Assembly (NCBI RefSeq): GCF_900109365.1
Contig: NZ_FNZR01000011.1
Span: 1-64,000 of the forward strand
Source of the DNA: Parapedobacter koreensis
Lineage (GTDB): Bacteria > Bacteroidota > Bacteroidia > Sphingobacteriales > Sphingobacteriaceae
Length of the DNA: 64,000 nt
Reading direction: 5' to 3'
Part shown: positions 1 through 9,369 of the stretch, piece after piece
Layout: each line of letters begins with the position of its first letter
Position numbering within the stretch: the stretch's first letter is position 1
The notes under the pieces: generated by a model
What the model was told of the DNA's origin: nothing
The model's input: the letters and a program-made list of their open reading frames with translations, nothing else
The model's database searches: none
Program-made: the position numbers and the translations under genes

Positions 1-1378
1 TCCGCGCACCACGCACCGTACGCGGTGCCGCCTCCAGCTCCGTCAGCCCGCAAGCGTCTTCCGCCGTATACGTCAGCCGCGGGAACTCCCTGCCCAATTG
101 GTTGTCTTCGCCCGCCTCCGCCCATACCGGACGAACGATATGCACCATCTTCCAGTGCGCGACCCACTTCCCGCTAGCCCCGGCAGCCTGCTCACGCCGC
201 GCACCCGAAAGGGCCTTGTCCATGCCCGCCGCGACCCCAGCCGCAGAACCCACCGGGATGTTCGGCTCCATGCCCCCCTGCCACAGCGCCGTATTGCCAT
301 TCATATCCGGCGTGTTAACCGCCCGCCGGACCCGGTCCTCGTAATTCCGCATGTAACCGTACCCCATCGTGATTTCCTCGATGTTCGGGTGGACAAATCC
401 CCTGTCCCAGCCCATCGCATCGGCCACGCTGTTGATATAGTCCCAGCGCCCCGTGTTGAACCCGACGAAATGCCTGCCAAGCGCCGCTCGGATTTCCATC
501 AGCTGGAACGTCGCCTCAAGCTGCTCAACCAGCACGTACACCTTGATGGTGCCCGCACCCAGCCCGAGGTGGCTTTCCAGCGTTCCCAGCATCGAGGCCC
601 ACAGTGCCGCCTCCCCCGCCGTCTGTATCTTGGGAAGGTACAGCACGATGGACGAACCGGATGCCTGGAGCGTCCCGTAGTTGTTCACCACGTACAGCAC
701 CAGATCCACTATCGACGCCGCCATCGGGGAACCGTCCCCCGAACGCACATGCCGGTCAGCAAGGTGAAACCCCCGGACACGGAATATACGCGTCGTGAAA
801 CCCAGCTGCGAGCGCCAGTCCGGGACAATCTCCCGCCCGAGGAAGCCCAACGACCACCGGTTCATCTCCCCGGACACCCCCTCGGCGACACGATGGAACA
901 GCGGATCGTTCCCGTAGGCCAGCTTCAGGTTCCGCTGGCTGTCCAGCGACATCGTCCCAGCCTGGCCCAACGCGTCCTCCCCGTCGAACATCCAACCGTC
1001 GGCCCCCGAAAGCAGCGCGTAGGCAACGTTCCGAAGGCCCGCTTCCACCGATGCCCCGGGACGCGACGCGGGGCCCGTCCCCTGGATCCACTGCCGCCGC
1101 AAATCATGCGGGATCGCGCTCCCCTCGAACCGACCCGAACGCGCGTCTTCCACCTTTATCGACGTGCCGGGAATGTACGAATCCCACGGAAGGAAACCTA
1201 TCCTTTCCCCCCGCTGGTAGCGTGAAAGCCTCCGGCCGAGACGGTCGGACATCGCCGATTTGATGGCGCCGTTGAAAGGCAGCAAGGCCTCCAGCGCTTC
1301 AAGAACATCCAAGGTATAGATGTCGCTGTAAGTTTCCTGTAAGGAGTCACGTATGGTGAAGCCGTAGTTTTTCATCAT
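1..1378 (-). CDS. malate synthase-like protein (3' end off window)
   Basis: This 459-codon frame is open from ATG at 1378 to the window edge, so the C-terminus is missing; a second ATG at 1375 is equally possible. Malate synthase condenses glyoxylate with acetyl-CoA in the glyoxylate shunt. Recognisable family blocks are a VLVEQ strand (Glu285), the GRWDYI signature (310-315, usually followed by FS in MSA enzymes) and QGGMEPNIPV (367-376, matching the GGMAAxIP region). The segment GWMFDGEDALG (128-138) differs from the usual MSA DFEDSN-type motif, so this is a divergent member. Two GTTATACG repeats lie just upstream (1391-1398 and 1425-1432). A sampled line of the gene is about 63% GC, well above the 45% of the genes that follow. 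Another HpcH/malate-synthase-fold enzyme is possible. Confidence 0.72.
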   Translation of the reverse strand, partial: MMKNYGFTIRDSLQETYSDIYTLDVLEALEALLPFNGAIKSAMSDRLGRRLSRYQRGERIGFLPWDSYIPGTSIKVEDARSGRFEGSAIPHDLRRQWIQGTGPASRPGASVEAGLRNVAYALLSGADGWMFDGEDALGQAGTMSLDSQRNLKLAYGNDPLFHRVAEGVSGEMNRWSLGFLGREIVPDWRSQLGFTTRIFRVRGFHLADRHVRSGDGSPMAASIVDLVLYVVNNYGTLQASGSSIVLYLPKIQTAGEAALWASMLGTLESHLGLGAGTIKVYVLVEQLEATFQLMEIRAALGRHFVGFNTGRWDYINSVADAMGWDRGFVHPNIEEITMGYGYMRNYEDRVRRAVNTPDMNGNTALWQGGMEPNIPVGSAAGVAAGMDKALSGARREQAAGASGKWVAHWKMVHIVRPVWAEAGEDNQLGREFPRLTYTAEDACGLTELEAAPRTVRGAR

Positions 1379-1448
1379 CAAATTCTATTTGTTATACGGT
1401 AAATCAAAACATTTTAAAACAGCGGTTATACGATATCTTTTATTCTTT

Positions 1449-2738
1449 TTACATCGTAACTACTTTGTGTTTAGCAACAAAGTCGGGATTTATTGTCACT
1501 CCCCAACCTGGATCAGTGGGTACTTTAAGCTTGCCGTTCTGCACTTTCAATGGTGATGTAGGGCATTCAAACTCCACGTTCGTTTCCAGCGACTTAAATT
1601 CGTGATGAGCCCCGGCGTTCGGGATCGCAGAAACAATATGGATATCATAAAGAAATCCTAATCCACCACCCGACATGTGCGGTGTACATGTTTTTCCAAA
1701 GGCTTCGGCCATGCGGGCTACTTTGATGGTACGAATCATCCCGCCGAAATAGTAATTGTCCGGCTGGACAATTTCAATACCGTCATTGGCGATAAGCCAA
1801 CGGAAATTAACAAAACTTTGATCCTGTTCCCCGTTTGCTATGGGCAATGTGAGCGCATCTGCCACCGCCTTGATGTCTTCGAAGTGATCGAACATCACCG
1901 GCTCTTCAAAATACTCATACTTGTACTCTTCCAAAAGCTTCCCGACGCGTATCGCCTCATCTACCGTATAGTAGCCATTGGAGTCTGCATATAAGGCGAT
2001 ATTATCGCCATATGTTTCACGGACAAGGGGTATCAATTTTTCGGTTTTGCCAATCGGCCCTTTATAATGAATGTCTTTGGTGCCAGCGTACTGATACCCT
2101 ACCTTGATTTTGAGCGCTTGCACGTCATATTCTGCTACAGTTTCTTTGATGAGCGCAAAGTGTTCTTCCAACGGCTTTTCCCGAAACTCGGTAGCCATAT
2201 AAACACCGACATCCGTATTGTGAATTTCACCAACCAATTGTCCTACAGGTTTGTTCGCAATATGGCCAAGCATATCCAGAATAGCGAATTCAAGTGTTGC
2301 CAAAGGCAAGCCAAGCGTAATACCATTATAGCGGAAATTGAAATGATAGATATATACCCTTTCCAGAATCAAATCTAATTCACGTGCATCTTGACCTATA
2401 AAGAAAGGTTGGACATCTGCTAAAAAAATCGGGAAAAGTGTATTCATGCCGAAATGCCCCACAGACATTCCTTCTGCTCCATCTGTTGATCGAACACGGC
2501 ATAAGAAACTTCGCTCATGACGCAACAATTCAACAGATTCGATGATGACCGGTGAGCTGAATAATTCCTTTTTCAGCACGGGCTGTTTCAAGATGGCGTC
2601 AAGCTTAGCATACCGTTCCTGCAAATCTGTGGACTGATTCGTCGATGTACCAGTTGCACAAGAAGACAATGGAAGTGCAGTCGCAGCTAAGCCGCCCACT
2701 ACAGCATTAGAAATAAATTTACGTCGATTCGTTTTCAT
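1449..2738 (-). CDS. exported mandelate racemase/muconate lactonizing (enolase superfamily) protein
   Basis: Enolase-superfamily enzymes abstract a proton alpha to a carboxylate and often dehydrate sugar acids; the substrate here is unknown. The leader has an NRRKFIS Tat-like motif (4-10) and LSSC (24-27), so it is probably exported, perhaps as a lipoprotein. The catalytic set is complete: K210-x-K212 (KIK), metal ligands D252 (ADSN), E278 (FEEP) and E304 (NGEQ), then the Asp-His dyad D327 and H354 (TPH). That makes it a mandelate racemase-subgroup protein. Length 429 aa suits the family plus a leader. It is the last gene of the long minus-strand locus, 37 bp after the TonB receptor, and is a clear paralogue of the enolase-superfamily protein at 12705-13952 (shared [10 protein letters not shown] and PFFIGxDAR). 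Confidence 0.88.
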   Translation of the reverse strand: MKTNRRKFISNAVVGGLAATALPLSSCATGTSTNQSTDLQERYAKLDAILKQPVLKKELFSSPVIIESVELLRHERSFLCRVRSTDGAEGMSVGHFGMNTLFPIFLADVQPFFIGQDARELDLILERVYIYHFNFRYNGITLGLPLATLEFAILDMLGHIANKPVGQLVGEIHNTDVGVYMATEFREKPLEEHFALIKETVAEYDVQALKIKVGYQYAGTKDIHYKGPIGKTEKLIPLVRETYGDNIALYADSNGYYTVDEAIRVGKLLEEYKYEYFEEPVMFDHFEDIKAVADALTLPIANGEQDQSFVNFRWLIANDGIEIVQPDNYYFGGMIRTIKVARMAEAFGKTCTPHMSGGGLGFLYDIHIVSAIPNAGAHHEFKSLETNVEFECPTSPLKVQNGKLKVPTDPGWGVTINPDFVAKHKVVTM

Positions 2739-2774
2739 ATTATAAAAATTTAAATTGGTAATTAAATACAGAAA

Positions 2775-5426
2775 TTAGATGTCCATGTTAATTCCTACCA
2801 GCCACTGCCTGAACCCTCCGGGGAAAATACCTCCCGTGGCGCGGTTGAGTCGTGACGCCTTGTAAATGTTGTTTGTGATGTTTTTTCCATTCACGAACAA
2901 GTGGAAATGAATACGGTCGTTGATCAACAAATCATAATTGGCAAAGACATCTACAGTGAAAAAGGAAGACAATTTTCCAATCGATCCGTCTGCGGATTCA
3001 TTCACAAAATTATTGAACTCAGTGAATTGGCTGCCGGTGTAATGCCCACTTGCGCCTACTGCAAACGGCGAAATATCGTAATACAAGCCACTGCTGAAAC
3101 TCACCTTAGGTGTATACGGAGCTTCAGCTTTTACTCCCCCATCTCCTAAGCGAACTACGCTTTTCGTGAAACCGTCAAAATCGTCCATTGTAAAAGTTTC
3201 CCTGGCATCGAGTTTGGCCTCACCTTGGCCGTTCAATGTATAAAGGGCATAGGCCTCTCGATGGTTGTTGATTTTATTCAGGAACTCCTGCCGCGTAGCA
3301 TGATTGTGAATTACCTGACCAAATAAGTCGCTATCTTCCAATTCACCGCTCAGCACCTTTGATGTCAAGAAAGTAGCATTTCCTGTCCACGTAAGACGCT
3401 GTTTTGCCGAATGAAGCAAATCAACATGAAGTGCCAGTTCAACCCCCTGAACATTAATCTCTCCAAGTTTCGTAAACACTTCATTTCTCCCGCCGACAAA
3501 AAAGTTATATACGGTATTGTTGAAATAAGTTAGTTGCCCGTCCACGCTATTGGCAACCAATCCTCCTCGCCAACCGATTTCTGTGTTGAGGCTCACTTCA
3601 GGCTTCATATTAATCGATTGTCCAACAAGTGGGTTGGTGATGATACCATCCTGTTCTACTAAGAATCCGAAAACCTTTGATGGTGCAATAAAACCTTTAT
3701 AAATGCTTCCAAAAATTTCGCCTTTTACAAGTTGGTAATCCAATGTAACACCTGGCAGGACAACCGGATAGTCGTTATATTCACGTTTAGCTTCAGCCCG
3801 ATCGATAGTGGGATCTCCGGCAACTGCCAGGACATCCTGCCGATACATGTTGATGTATTCAAACCGTACGATTGGGGTGACATTCCACTGCCCAAACCGG
3901 AACACATTGCGTGCATAGGAAGATACTGACCACAGGTAATAGTCCAGATCTGCACTTGGATTACCACTTCGTGCCCACCTTGAACTACCTGCTTCAATAA
4001 GCGCATCCCGATAAGTCTCTCGATGATATTTTAATCCAACTTCCAGCTGATGTTTTTCTTCTTTATTTCCCCATCCCACAGCCAACGTCTCCTGCAAACC
4101 CACCACGCTGAAAGTCCATTTACTGTTTGCCGTGCTTTCCAATCCACCAACCACACGTCCCACCATAAGGTAATCCTCCTCGCCAAATGTACGTCCGGAC
4201 AAATAACCGTACCGTCCGTTGTAAATCGATGTACCCAGGTAGTCAAGCGCTTCATCGGCTCGTACCTTCGACGTGTTCTGCCGCCACCAATCACGCGAGA
4301 AGTCAGAAGCGAAGACTTTAGAAGTCAGGCTTACCGTATGATTAACCGCCCATTTGTGGATAATATCCAAGCCATACCTACGCATGGTAAACCGATCGGC
4401 ATCAAACGGATTGCTTGTGGGATCTAACTTGAAAGTCAACGGTGTTTGTGCACTCAGCGTAGCTAAATTATCTTCGAACTGGCTACTGACTTTGAAATAC
4501 AACGACTGATCTTTCGACAACGTAGCAAACCATTTTGCATTCAAATTGAGCATTTCCACACTGGAATTGGCGAGAAATCCATCAAACTTCTTGTATACAC
4601 CTTCCACCAGCATACCCACGTTATTCCACGTACCACCATAGGAAAGCAGTCCGGTCGTGTAATTGCGGTTTCCACCGATTAATTTTAAGCGGAGTTCCGG
4701 TTTCTGTGGCGGCAAAGCGGTAATGTAATTGACAGCACCATACATGTTATTTGGCCCATAACGCAACATATCCGCGCCTTTATAGACTTCAATGGCTTTG
4801 ACCCTATCGCTCACGGGATTGTAATAGGTACCAGGAGCCAAATAAGGTGCCGGGGCAGTCGGTGAACCGTCTTCCATCATCAGCACCTTTTCTGATCGCC
4901 TTCCCCATGATCCACGGATACTTATGTTTGGCCGATTGGAAAGACTCATGTCTCCCACGATATTTACCCCAGGGACAAAACGAAGGATTTCTTCCGTCCC
5001 TAATGGATTACTATTGGTTACTTCCTGTGGGCTGATGCGGAAATTCGACCCTTTAAAATCACTCCGGTAGCTTTTGGAAGACTCGCTAACAATAATTTCG
5101 TTGAGGCTTACACTACTTGTTGCCAATTCAATGGTCACTTGCGAATTCCACTCATCCGTATCGATAACCAGCTCTTTGGGTTCATAACCCAAATACGTGA
5201 CCACCAAAGTGTATTTCCCCCGGTCTACCTGCAGACTAAAGATTCCGTCATCCACCGTCAATGTGCGGATTGGTGTGGCGCTGTCCTTGACAGCTACTTG
5301 GGCACCAATTAGGGATTCTCCACTACCAAATCTTACTACCCGACCGCCTACAGCTACTTTCTCTTGCCCTACCGAACGTGCGGCAAGGAATGTGAATAGG
5401 ACAATCATGAATAAACGATTTTTCAT
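2775..5426 (-). CDS. TonB-dependent outer-membrane receptor (FecA-like)
   Basis: An energised outer-membrane transporter. The start is set at the ATG at 5426 (MKNRLFMIVLF...), because the frame upstream offers only a TTG at 5435. A signal peptide ends near SVGQ, then comes a carboxypeptidase-regulatory-like beta-sandwich (about residues 20-105, GYEPKELVID), a plug with SIRGSWGRRSEKVLMMEDG and the VYKGADMLRYGPNNMYGAVNYI segment, and a barrel ending in an aromatic-rich strand (LVGINMDI). The plug resembles siderophore/Fe-dicitrate receptors rather than SusC, and no SusD partner is adjacent. It starts 23 bp after the LeuB-like gene and precedes the exported enolase protein, so it probably imports a substrate of this locus or its metal. 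Substrate cannot be read from sequence. Confidence 0.9.
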   Translation of the reverse strand: MKNRLFMIVLFTFLAARSVGQEKVAVGGRVVRFGSGESLIGAQVAVKDSATPIRTLTVDDGIFSLQVDRGKYTLVVTYLGYEPKELVIDTDEWNSQVTIELATSSVSLNEIIVSESSKSYRSDFKGSNFRISPQEVTNSNPLGTEEILRFVPGVNIVGDMSLSNRPNISIRGSWGRRSEKVLMMEDGSPTAPAPYLAPGTYYNPVSDRVKAIEVYKGADMLRYGPNNMYGAVNYITALPPQKPELRLKLIGGNRNYTTGLLSYGGTWNNVGMLVEGVYKKFDGFLANSSVEMLNLNAKWFATLSKDQSLYFKVSSQFEDNLATLSAQTPLTFKLDPTSNPFDADRFTMRRYGLDIIHKWAVNHTVSLTSKVFASDFSRDWWRQNTSKVRADEALDYLGTSIYNGRYGYLSGRTFGEEDYLMVGRVVGGLESTANSKWTFSVVGLQETLAVGWGNKEEKHQLEVGLKYHRETYRDALIEAGSSRWARSGNPSADLDYYLWSVSSYARNVFRFGQWNVTPIVRFEYINMYRQDVLAVAGDPTIDRAEAKREYNDYPVVLPGVTLDYQLVKGEIFGSIYKGFIAPSKVFGFLVEQDGIITNPLVGQSINMKPEVSLNTEIGWRGGLVANSVDGQLTYFNNTVYNFFVGGRNEVFTKLGEINVQGVELALHVDLLHSAKQRLTWTGNATFLTSKVLSGELEDSDLFGQVIHNHATRQEFLNKINNHREAYALYTLNGQGEAKLDARETFTMDDFDGFTKSVVRLGDGGVKAEAPYTPKVSFSSGLYYDISPFAVGASGHYTGSQFTEFNNFVNESADGSIGKLSSFFTVDVFANYDLLINDRIHFHLFVNGKNITNNIYKASRLNRATGGIFPGGFRQWLVGINMDI

Positions 5427-5449
5427 CAATAGCAACGAATAGTAGCGGT

Positions 5450-6535
5450 TTACAAAAGCTGCTCCCTCAAGGATTGGATGACCAGCGCTCCCATCTCTCG
5501 CGTACCTACGATTTTATCTTTATGGCCCATACGGCCACTGATGTCACTGGTGCGGTAACCGGCTTTCAATACACGGGCAACGGCATCATTCACCTGCTTT
5601 GCCGCTTCCTTCATGCCGAAACCGATTTCCAGCAGCAGTGCCGCCGACAGGATGGATGCCAATGGGTTGGCCTTATCCTGCCCCGCGATATCGTAGGCCG
5701 ACCCATGGATGGGTTCGAAGAAGCCCGTGCCATCCCCGATGGAAGCAGAGGCCAGCATGCCCATGGAACCGACAACCTGGGCCGTCTCATCGGTCAGGAT
5801 ATCGCCGAAGAGGTTTTCCGTGACGATCACATCGAACCACGTGGGATGCTTGATGAGCTGCATGGCGGTATTGTCGGCAAGCATGTGCGTGGTTTCCACG
5901 TCCGGGTAGCGCCTGGCCACCTGCTGAACGACCTCCCGCCATAGACGTGAGCTCTCCAGCACGTTCGCTTTATCCACCGAACAGACTTTTTTCCGCCTCG
6001 TCCGGGCCGCCTCAAACGCCTTTACCGCAATCCGCTCCACCTCGTACCGGTGGTAAACCATCAGGTCGGACGCCATCTCGCCGTCTTCGCTGCGCACCTT
6101 TTCCCCAAAATAGGCCCCGCCCGTGAGTTCCCGGAAAAAAAGGATATCCGTGCCTTTCACGATTTCCGGCTTTAAGCTGGAGGCGTCCAGCAGCTCATCG
6201 AACAGGATGACGGGACGGATATTGGCATACAGCCCGAGTTCCTTCCGCATCCTGAAAAGCCCCTGTTCCGGCCGCACTTTCAACGTCGGGTCATTGTCGT
6301 ACCGCACATGCCCCACAGCCCCGAACAGGATGGCATCACTGGCCTTCGCCTTTTCAAATGTCTCGTCCGGCAATGCCACCCCTGTCGCCAGGATGGCTTC
6401 ATGCCCCATCTGCGCCTCCTCAAAAGCAAACGCGTAGCCATACCTGGCTGCCACTTCTTCCAAAACGGCTTTGCCGCATGCCGTCACTTCCGGCCCGATG
6501 CCGTCACCGGGTATGATTAAAATGTTCTTTTGCAT
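5450..6535 (-). CDS. leuB: 3-isopropylmalate dehydrogenase family protein (LeuB-type)
   Basis: A cytoplasmic NAD-dependent beta-decarboxylating dehydrogenase of 361 aa, the usual LeuB length. Visible motifs are PGDGIGPEV (9-17), the substrate-loop segment VRPEQGLFRMRK (87-98), RELTGG, and VTENLFGDILTDE with GSMGMLASASIG. In true IPM dehydrogenases the loop is Glu-x-x-Leu-Leu; here it is E90-x-x-L93-F94, so the second leucine that contacts the isopropyl group is Phe. No leuA, leuC or leuD is nearby. The gene sits instead between an MFS carrier (12 bp upstream) and a TonB receptor in a dehydrogenase cluster. It may therefore be a paralogue acting on another 2-hydroxy-3-carboxy acid such as a malate or tartrate analogue. 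Family membership is firm; the leucine role is not. Confidence 0.8.
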   Translation of the reverse strand: MQKNILIIPGDGIGPEVTACGKAVLEEVAARYGYAFAFEEAQMGHEAILATGVALPDETFEKAKASDAILFGAVGHVRYDNDPTLKVRPEQGLFRMRKELGLYANIRPVILFDELLDASSLKPEIVKGTDILFFRELTGGAYFGEKVRSEDGEMASDLMVYHRYEVERIAVKAFEAARTRRKKVCSVDKANVLESSRLWREVVQQVARRYPDVETTHMLADNTAMQLIKHPTWFDVIVTENLFGDILTDETAQVVGSMGMLASASIGDGTGFFEPIHGSAYDIAGQDKANPLASILSAALLLEIGFGMKEAAKQVNDAVARVLKAGYRTSDISGRMGHKDKIVGTREMGALVIQSLREQLL

Positions 6536-6547
6536 GGTATTTTTAAA

Positions 6548-7840
6548 TTACTTTTTTCCGATAGTTGATGCATGCCCCACGTTGGATGCATTTTCGCGCA
6601 CCGCGCCACTGCTGGTGATTTCCACAAAATCAAGATCCCTGCCGAATGTCTCCTCCATCTTCCATAGCCCCAGCAACGCCGTACCGATGGCCAGCAACCC
6701 CACAAGGCCCGCACCATATAAGATACCGAACTGATCCTTGAACAACAGGAAAAGCGGGGTCATCAGGATGATGCTGCCCCGCACGAAATTCGGGGCGGTC
6801 GTTGCCACGGTAGCCCGCATGTTGGTGCCGAACTGTTCCGCCGCGATGGTGACAAACAATGCCCAGTACCCCGCGGCAATACCCAGTCCGGTGCACACCA
6901 GGTAGAACATGGTATCGGTTCCCAGGGGAACAAACAAATACACGGTTACCAATACGGTGGCCAGGAGGATGTATAGCAAAACCACCTTTTTGCGGCTCCG
7001 GAAATACTGGCTGATGATACCGCTGGAAATGTCGCCGATGACCAATCCGACATATTCCCACATCACCGCCTTGCCCGCCACAATGGGGTTATCCAGGTGC
7101 AGCGCAGCACCGATTTCGGGGGAAAACGTCATCAGGATGCCCGCCACGAACCAGACCGGTATCCCGATTAAAATGCACCGCAGGTATTTGCTGAACTGCG
7201 GGGCCGAGGTAAACAGCTGCAAAAAGTCCCCCCGCGTGACGGTCTTCTCCTTGACATTGTTAAAAATGCCGGATTCGAATACCCTGACCCGCATAATCAA
7301 TAGCAGCAGCCCCAGCCCACCCCCGATGAAATAGGTAACCCGCCAGTCGAAGTGTTCGGCCACATTATAGGCCAGTACCGCGCCCATCATGCCAACCCCC
7401 GCTACGAGTGACGTCCCGTAACCCCGGATTTCCCTGGGCAGGATCTCCGCGACCAGGGTAATCCCTACCCCGAGTTCCCCGGCCAGCCCGATACCGGCGA
7501 TGAACCGCAGCACGGCATATTGGTGGACCGAGGTAACAAACCCGTTTGCCAGGTTGGAAAGCGAGTAAATCAGTATCGATCCGAAAAGGACACTGATCCG
7601 GCCACGCTTGTCACCCAGGATGCCCCAGAGTATGCCCCCCAGAAACAGCCCCCCCATCTGCATATTGATAAGGTAAACCCCGTCGCCCAGCAAGCCGGAA
7701 TCGCCCACACCGAGTGAACGGAGGCTGTCAACCCTGACAATGCTGAATAACAGCAAATCGTAAATATCCACGAAATAACCCAACGCTGCTACGATAACAG
7801 GTACCTGTAGCAATTGCCGGATGGTTGATCGTTGTTTCAT
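6548..7840 (-). CDS. MFS transporter (metabolite/H+ symporter-like)
   Basis: An inner-membrane carrier of 430 aa with about 12 hydrophobic segments. The loop between TM2 and TM3 carries the MFS signature as GDKRGRISVLFG, and GIGLAGELGVGITLVAEILP follows in TM4-5, as in sugar-acid and aromatic-acid carriers of the sialate/MHS groups. ATG at 7840 begins MKQRSTIRQLL. It is 50 bp after the aldehyde dehydrogenase and 12 bp before the LeuB-type gene, so it is very likely the inner-membrane uptake step for the acid handled by these enzymes. Substrate unknown. Confidence 0.85.
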   Translation of the reverse strand: MKQRSTIRQLLQVPVIVAALGYFVDIYDLLLFSIVRVDSLRSLGVGDSGLLGDGVYLINMQMGGLFLGGILWGILGDKRGRISVLFGSILIYSLSNLANGFVTSVHQYAVLRFIAGIGLAGELGVGITLVAEILPREIRGYGTSLVAGVGMMGAVLAYNVAEHFDWRVTYFIGGGLGLLLLIMRVRVFESGIFNNVKEKTVTRGDFLQLFTSAPQFSKYLRCILIGIPVWFVAGILMTFSPEIGAALHLDNPIVAGKAVMWEYVGLVIGDISSGIISQYFRSRKKVVLLYILLATVLVTVYLFVPLGTDTMFYLVCTGLGIAAGYWALFVTIAAEQFGTNMRATVATTAPNFVRGSIILMTPLFLLFKDQFGILYGAGLVGLLAIGTALLGLWKMEETFGRDLDFVEITSSGAVRENASNVGHASTIGKK

Positions 7841-7890
7841 ATCATTTTAGTTTGTATACAATAAATCTGAGTCTTCATATGTTAACCGGG

Positions 7891-9366
7891 CTACTTAATG
7901 CCGCCGAAACAGAGGTACTTTATTTCCATGAAATCATCCATGCCGTATTTGGATCCCTCCCGGCCCAATCCCGATTCCTTGATGCCGCCGAAAGGGGCCA
8001 CCGCCGTGGAGACCAGCCCCTCGTTAATACCGACAATGCCGCATTCCAGCGCCTCCGCTACGCGCCAGCAGCGGGCGATGTCCCTGCTGTAGAAATAGGA
8101 TGCCAGGCCATAGGCCGTGTCGTTGGCCACACGGATGACCTCCTCTTCCGTTTTGAACCGGAAAACCGGGGCAACGGGCCCGAACACCTCCTCCTGTGCG
8201 ATGGCCATGGCCGGCGTAATTTCCGACAGGATCGTGGGCTGGTAAAACAACCGCTCCAGCACCCGCCCCCCATGTATGATTTGAGCGCCTTTGTCCACCG
8301 CGTCGGCAACATGCCGCTTCACTTTATTGAGGCCTTTTTCATTGATCAACGGGCCGATCTGAACGGTTTCGTCCATGCCGTCACCCACCCTGAGGCTGGC
8401 CACCGCGCGTGAAAATTTCTCCATGAACTCGTCATAGACCTTATCGTGGACGAATAACCGGTTCACGCATACGCAGGTCTGGCCGCTGTTCCGGAATTTG
8501 GAAACCATCGCACCCCTGACGGCGGCATCGATGTCCGCGTCCCCGAAGACAATGAAAGGGGAATTCCCGCCCAGTTCGAGTGAAAGTTTCTTGAGCGTGG
8601 AAGCACATTGGGACATCAGTAATTTCCCCACCGCTGTGGAACCGGTGAAGGACAGCTTGCGGACTTTCCCGTTTTCGCAGAGCTCCTTGCCGACCCCGCC
8701 GTTATCGGACGTCGTCACGGTATTGTAGACCCCTGCGGGAAAACCTGCTTCTTCTGCCAGCCGGGCCAGGGCCAGAGCAGTCAGCGGGGTCTCCGACGGG
8801 GGTTTGACCACCACGGTACATCCCGCCGCAAGGGCCGGGGCGACTTTCCGGGTAATCATGGCCAATGGGAAATTCCATGGGGTAATCGTAGCCACCACCC
8901 CGATGGACTGCTTGATGACGACCATCCTTTTATCGTTCGCCGGGGCGGGGATGACATCGCCGTAGGTGCGCCTGGCCTCTTCGGCGAACCACTCGACGAA
9001 CGATGCCCCGTAATCCACTTCCCCGCGGCTTTCCGTCAATACTTTACCGCATTCCATGGTCATCAGTGCAGCCAGCCGTTCCTTGTGTTCCAAAATGAGT
9101 GCAAACCATTTTTTCAGCAGCGTGGACCGCTCAGCGGCCGGCAGGTCACGGTATGCCGGCCATGCCGCGTATGCGGCATCGATGGCATTGCGGGTGTCCA
9201 TCGCGTCCATATCCGCCACGGCAGCGACCTGTTCGCCCGTTGCGGGATTTATTACGCCGAACGTCCTGCCGCTGGCCGCATCCCGCCACTTCCCGTTTAC
9301 GTATGCCTGCGTCCGGATTGATTGTTTATCTATTGTTATCATGTTGACATCAACTATGGGTATCAT
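7891..9366 (-). CDS. NAD(P)-dependent aldehyde dehydrogenase (succinate-semialdehyde type)
   Basis: Oxidises an aldehyde to its acid. Catalytic residues are all present: N165 (TPWNF), K188 (VKPP), E264 (LELGG) and C298 (SGQTC). The 491-aa sequence looks like the GabD/succinate-semialdehyde group (AYVNGKW..., GVINPATGE, VAPFGGIKESGLGREG near the C-terminus). The start at ATG 9366 lies 3 bp past the alcohol dehydrogenase stop; the ATG at 9342 (MITIDKQ) would give a more usual N-terminus. Next to an alcohol dehydrogenase and a hydroxyacid dehydrogenase it suggests stepwise alcohol to aldehyde to acid oxidation. The true substrate is not evident. Confidence 0.87.
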   Translation of the reverse strand: MIPIVDVNMITIDKQSIRTQAYVNGKWRDAASGRTFGVINPATGEQVAAVADMDAMDTRNAIDAAYAAWPAYRDLPAAERSTLLKKWFALILEHKERLAALMTMECGKVLTESRGEVDYGASFVEWFAEEARRTYGDVIPAPANDKRMVVIKQSIGVVATITPWNFPLAMITRKVAPALAAGCTVVVKPPSETPLTALALARLAEEAGFPAGVYNTVTTSDNGGVGKELCENGKVRKLSFTGSTAVGKLLMSQCASTLKKLSLELGGNSPFIVFGDADIDAAVRGAMVSKFRNSGQTCVCVNRLFVHDKVYDEFMEKFSRAVASLRVGDGMDETVQIGPLINEKGLNKVKRHVADAVDKGAQIIHGGRVLERLFYQPTILSEITPAMAIAQEEVFGPVAPVFRFKTEEEVIRVANDTAYGLASYFYSRDIARCWRVAEALECGIVGINEGLVSTAVAPFGGIKESGLGREGSKYGMDDFMEIKYLCFGGIK

Positions 9367-9369
9367 GAA

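Noticed and set aside
98-1225. 375-codon open frame on the plus strand
   Set aside because: It lies antisense to the malate synthase-like gene, starts with TTG, is rich in Arg, Pro and His, and has no recognisable motif. Long antisense frames are expected opposite a GC-rich gene.
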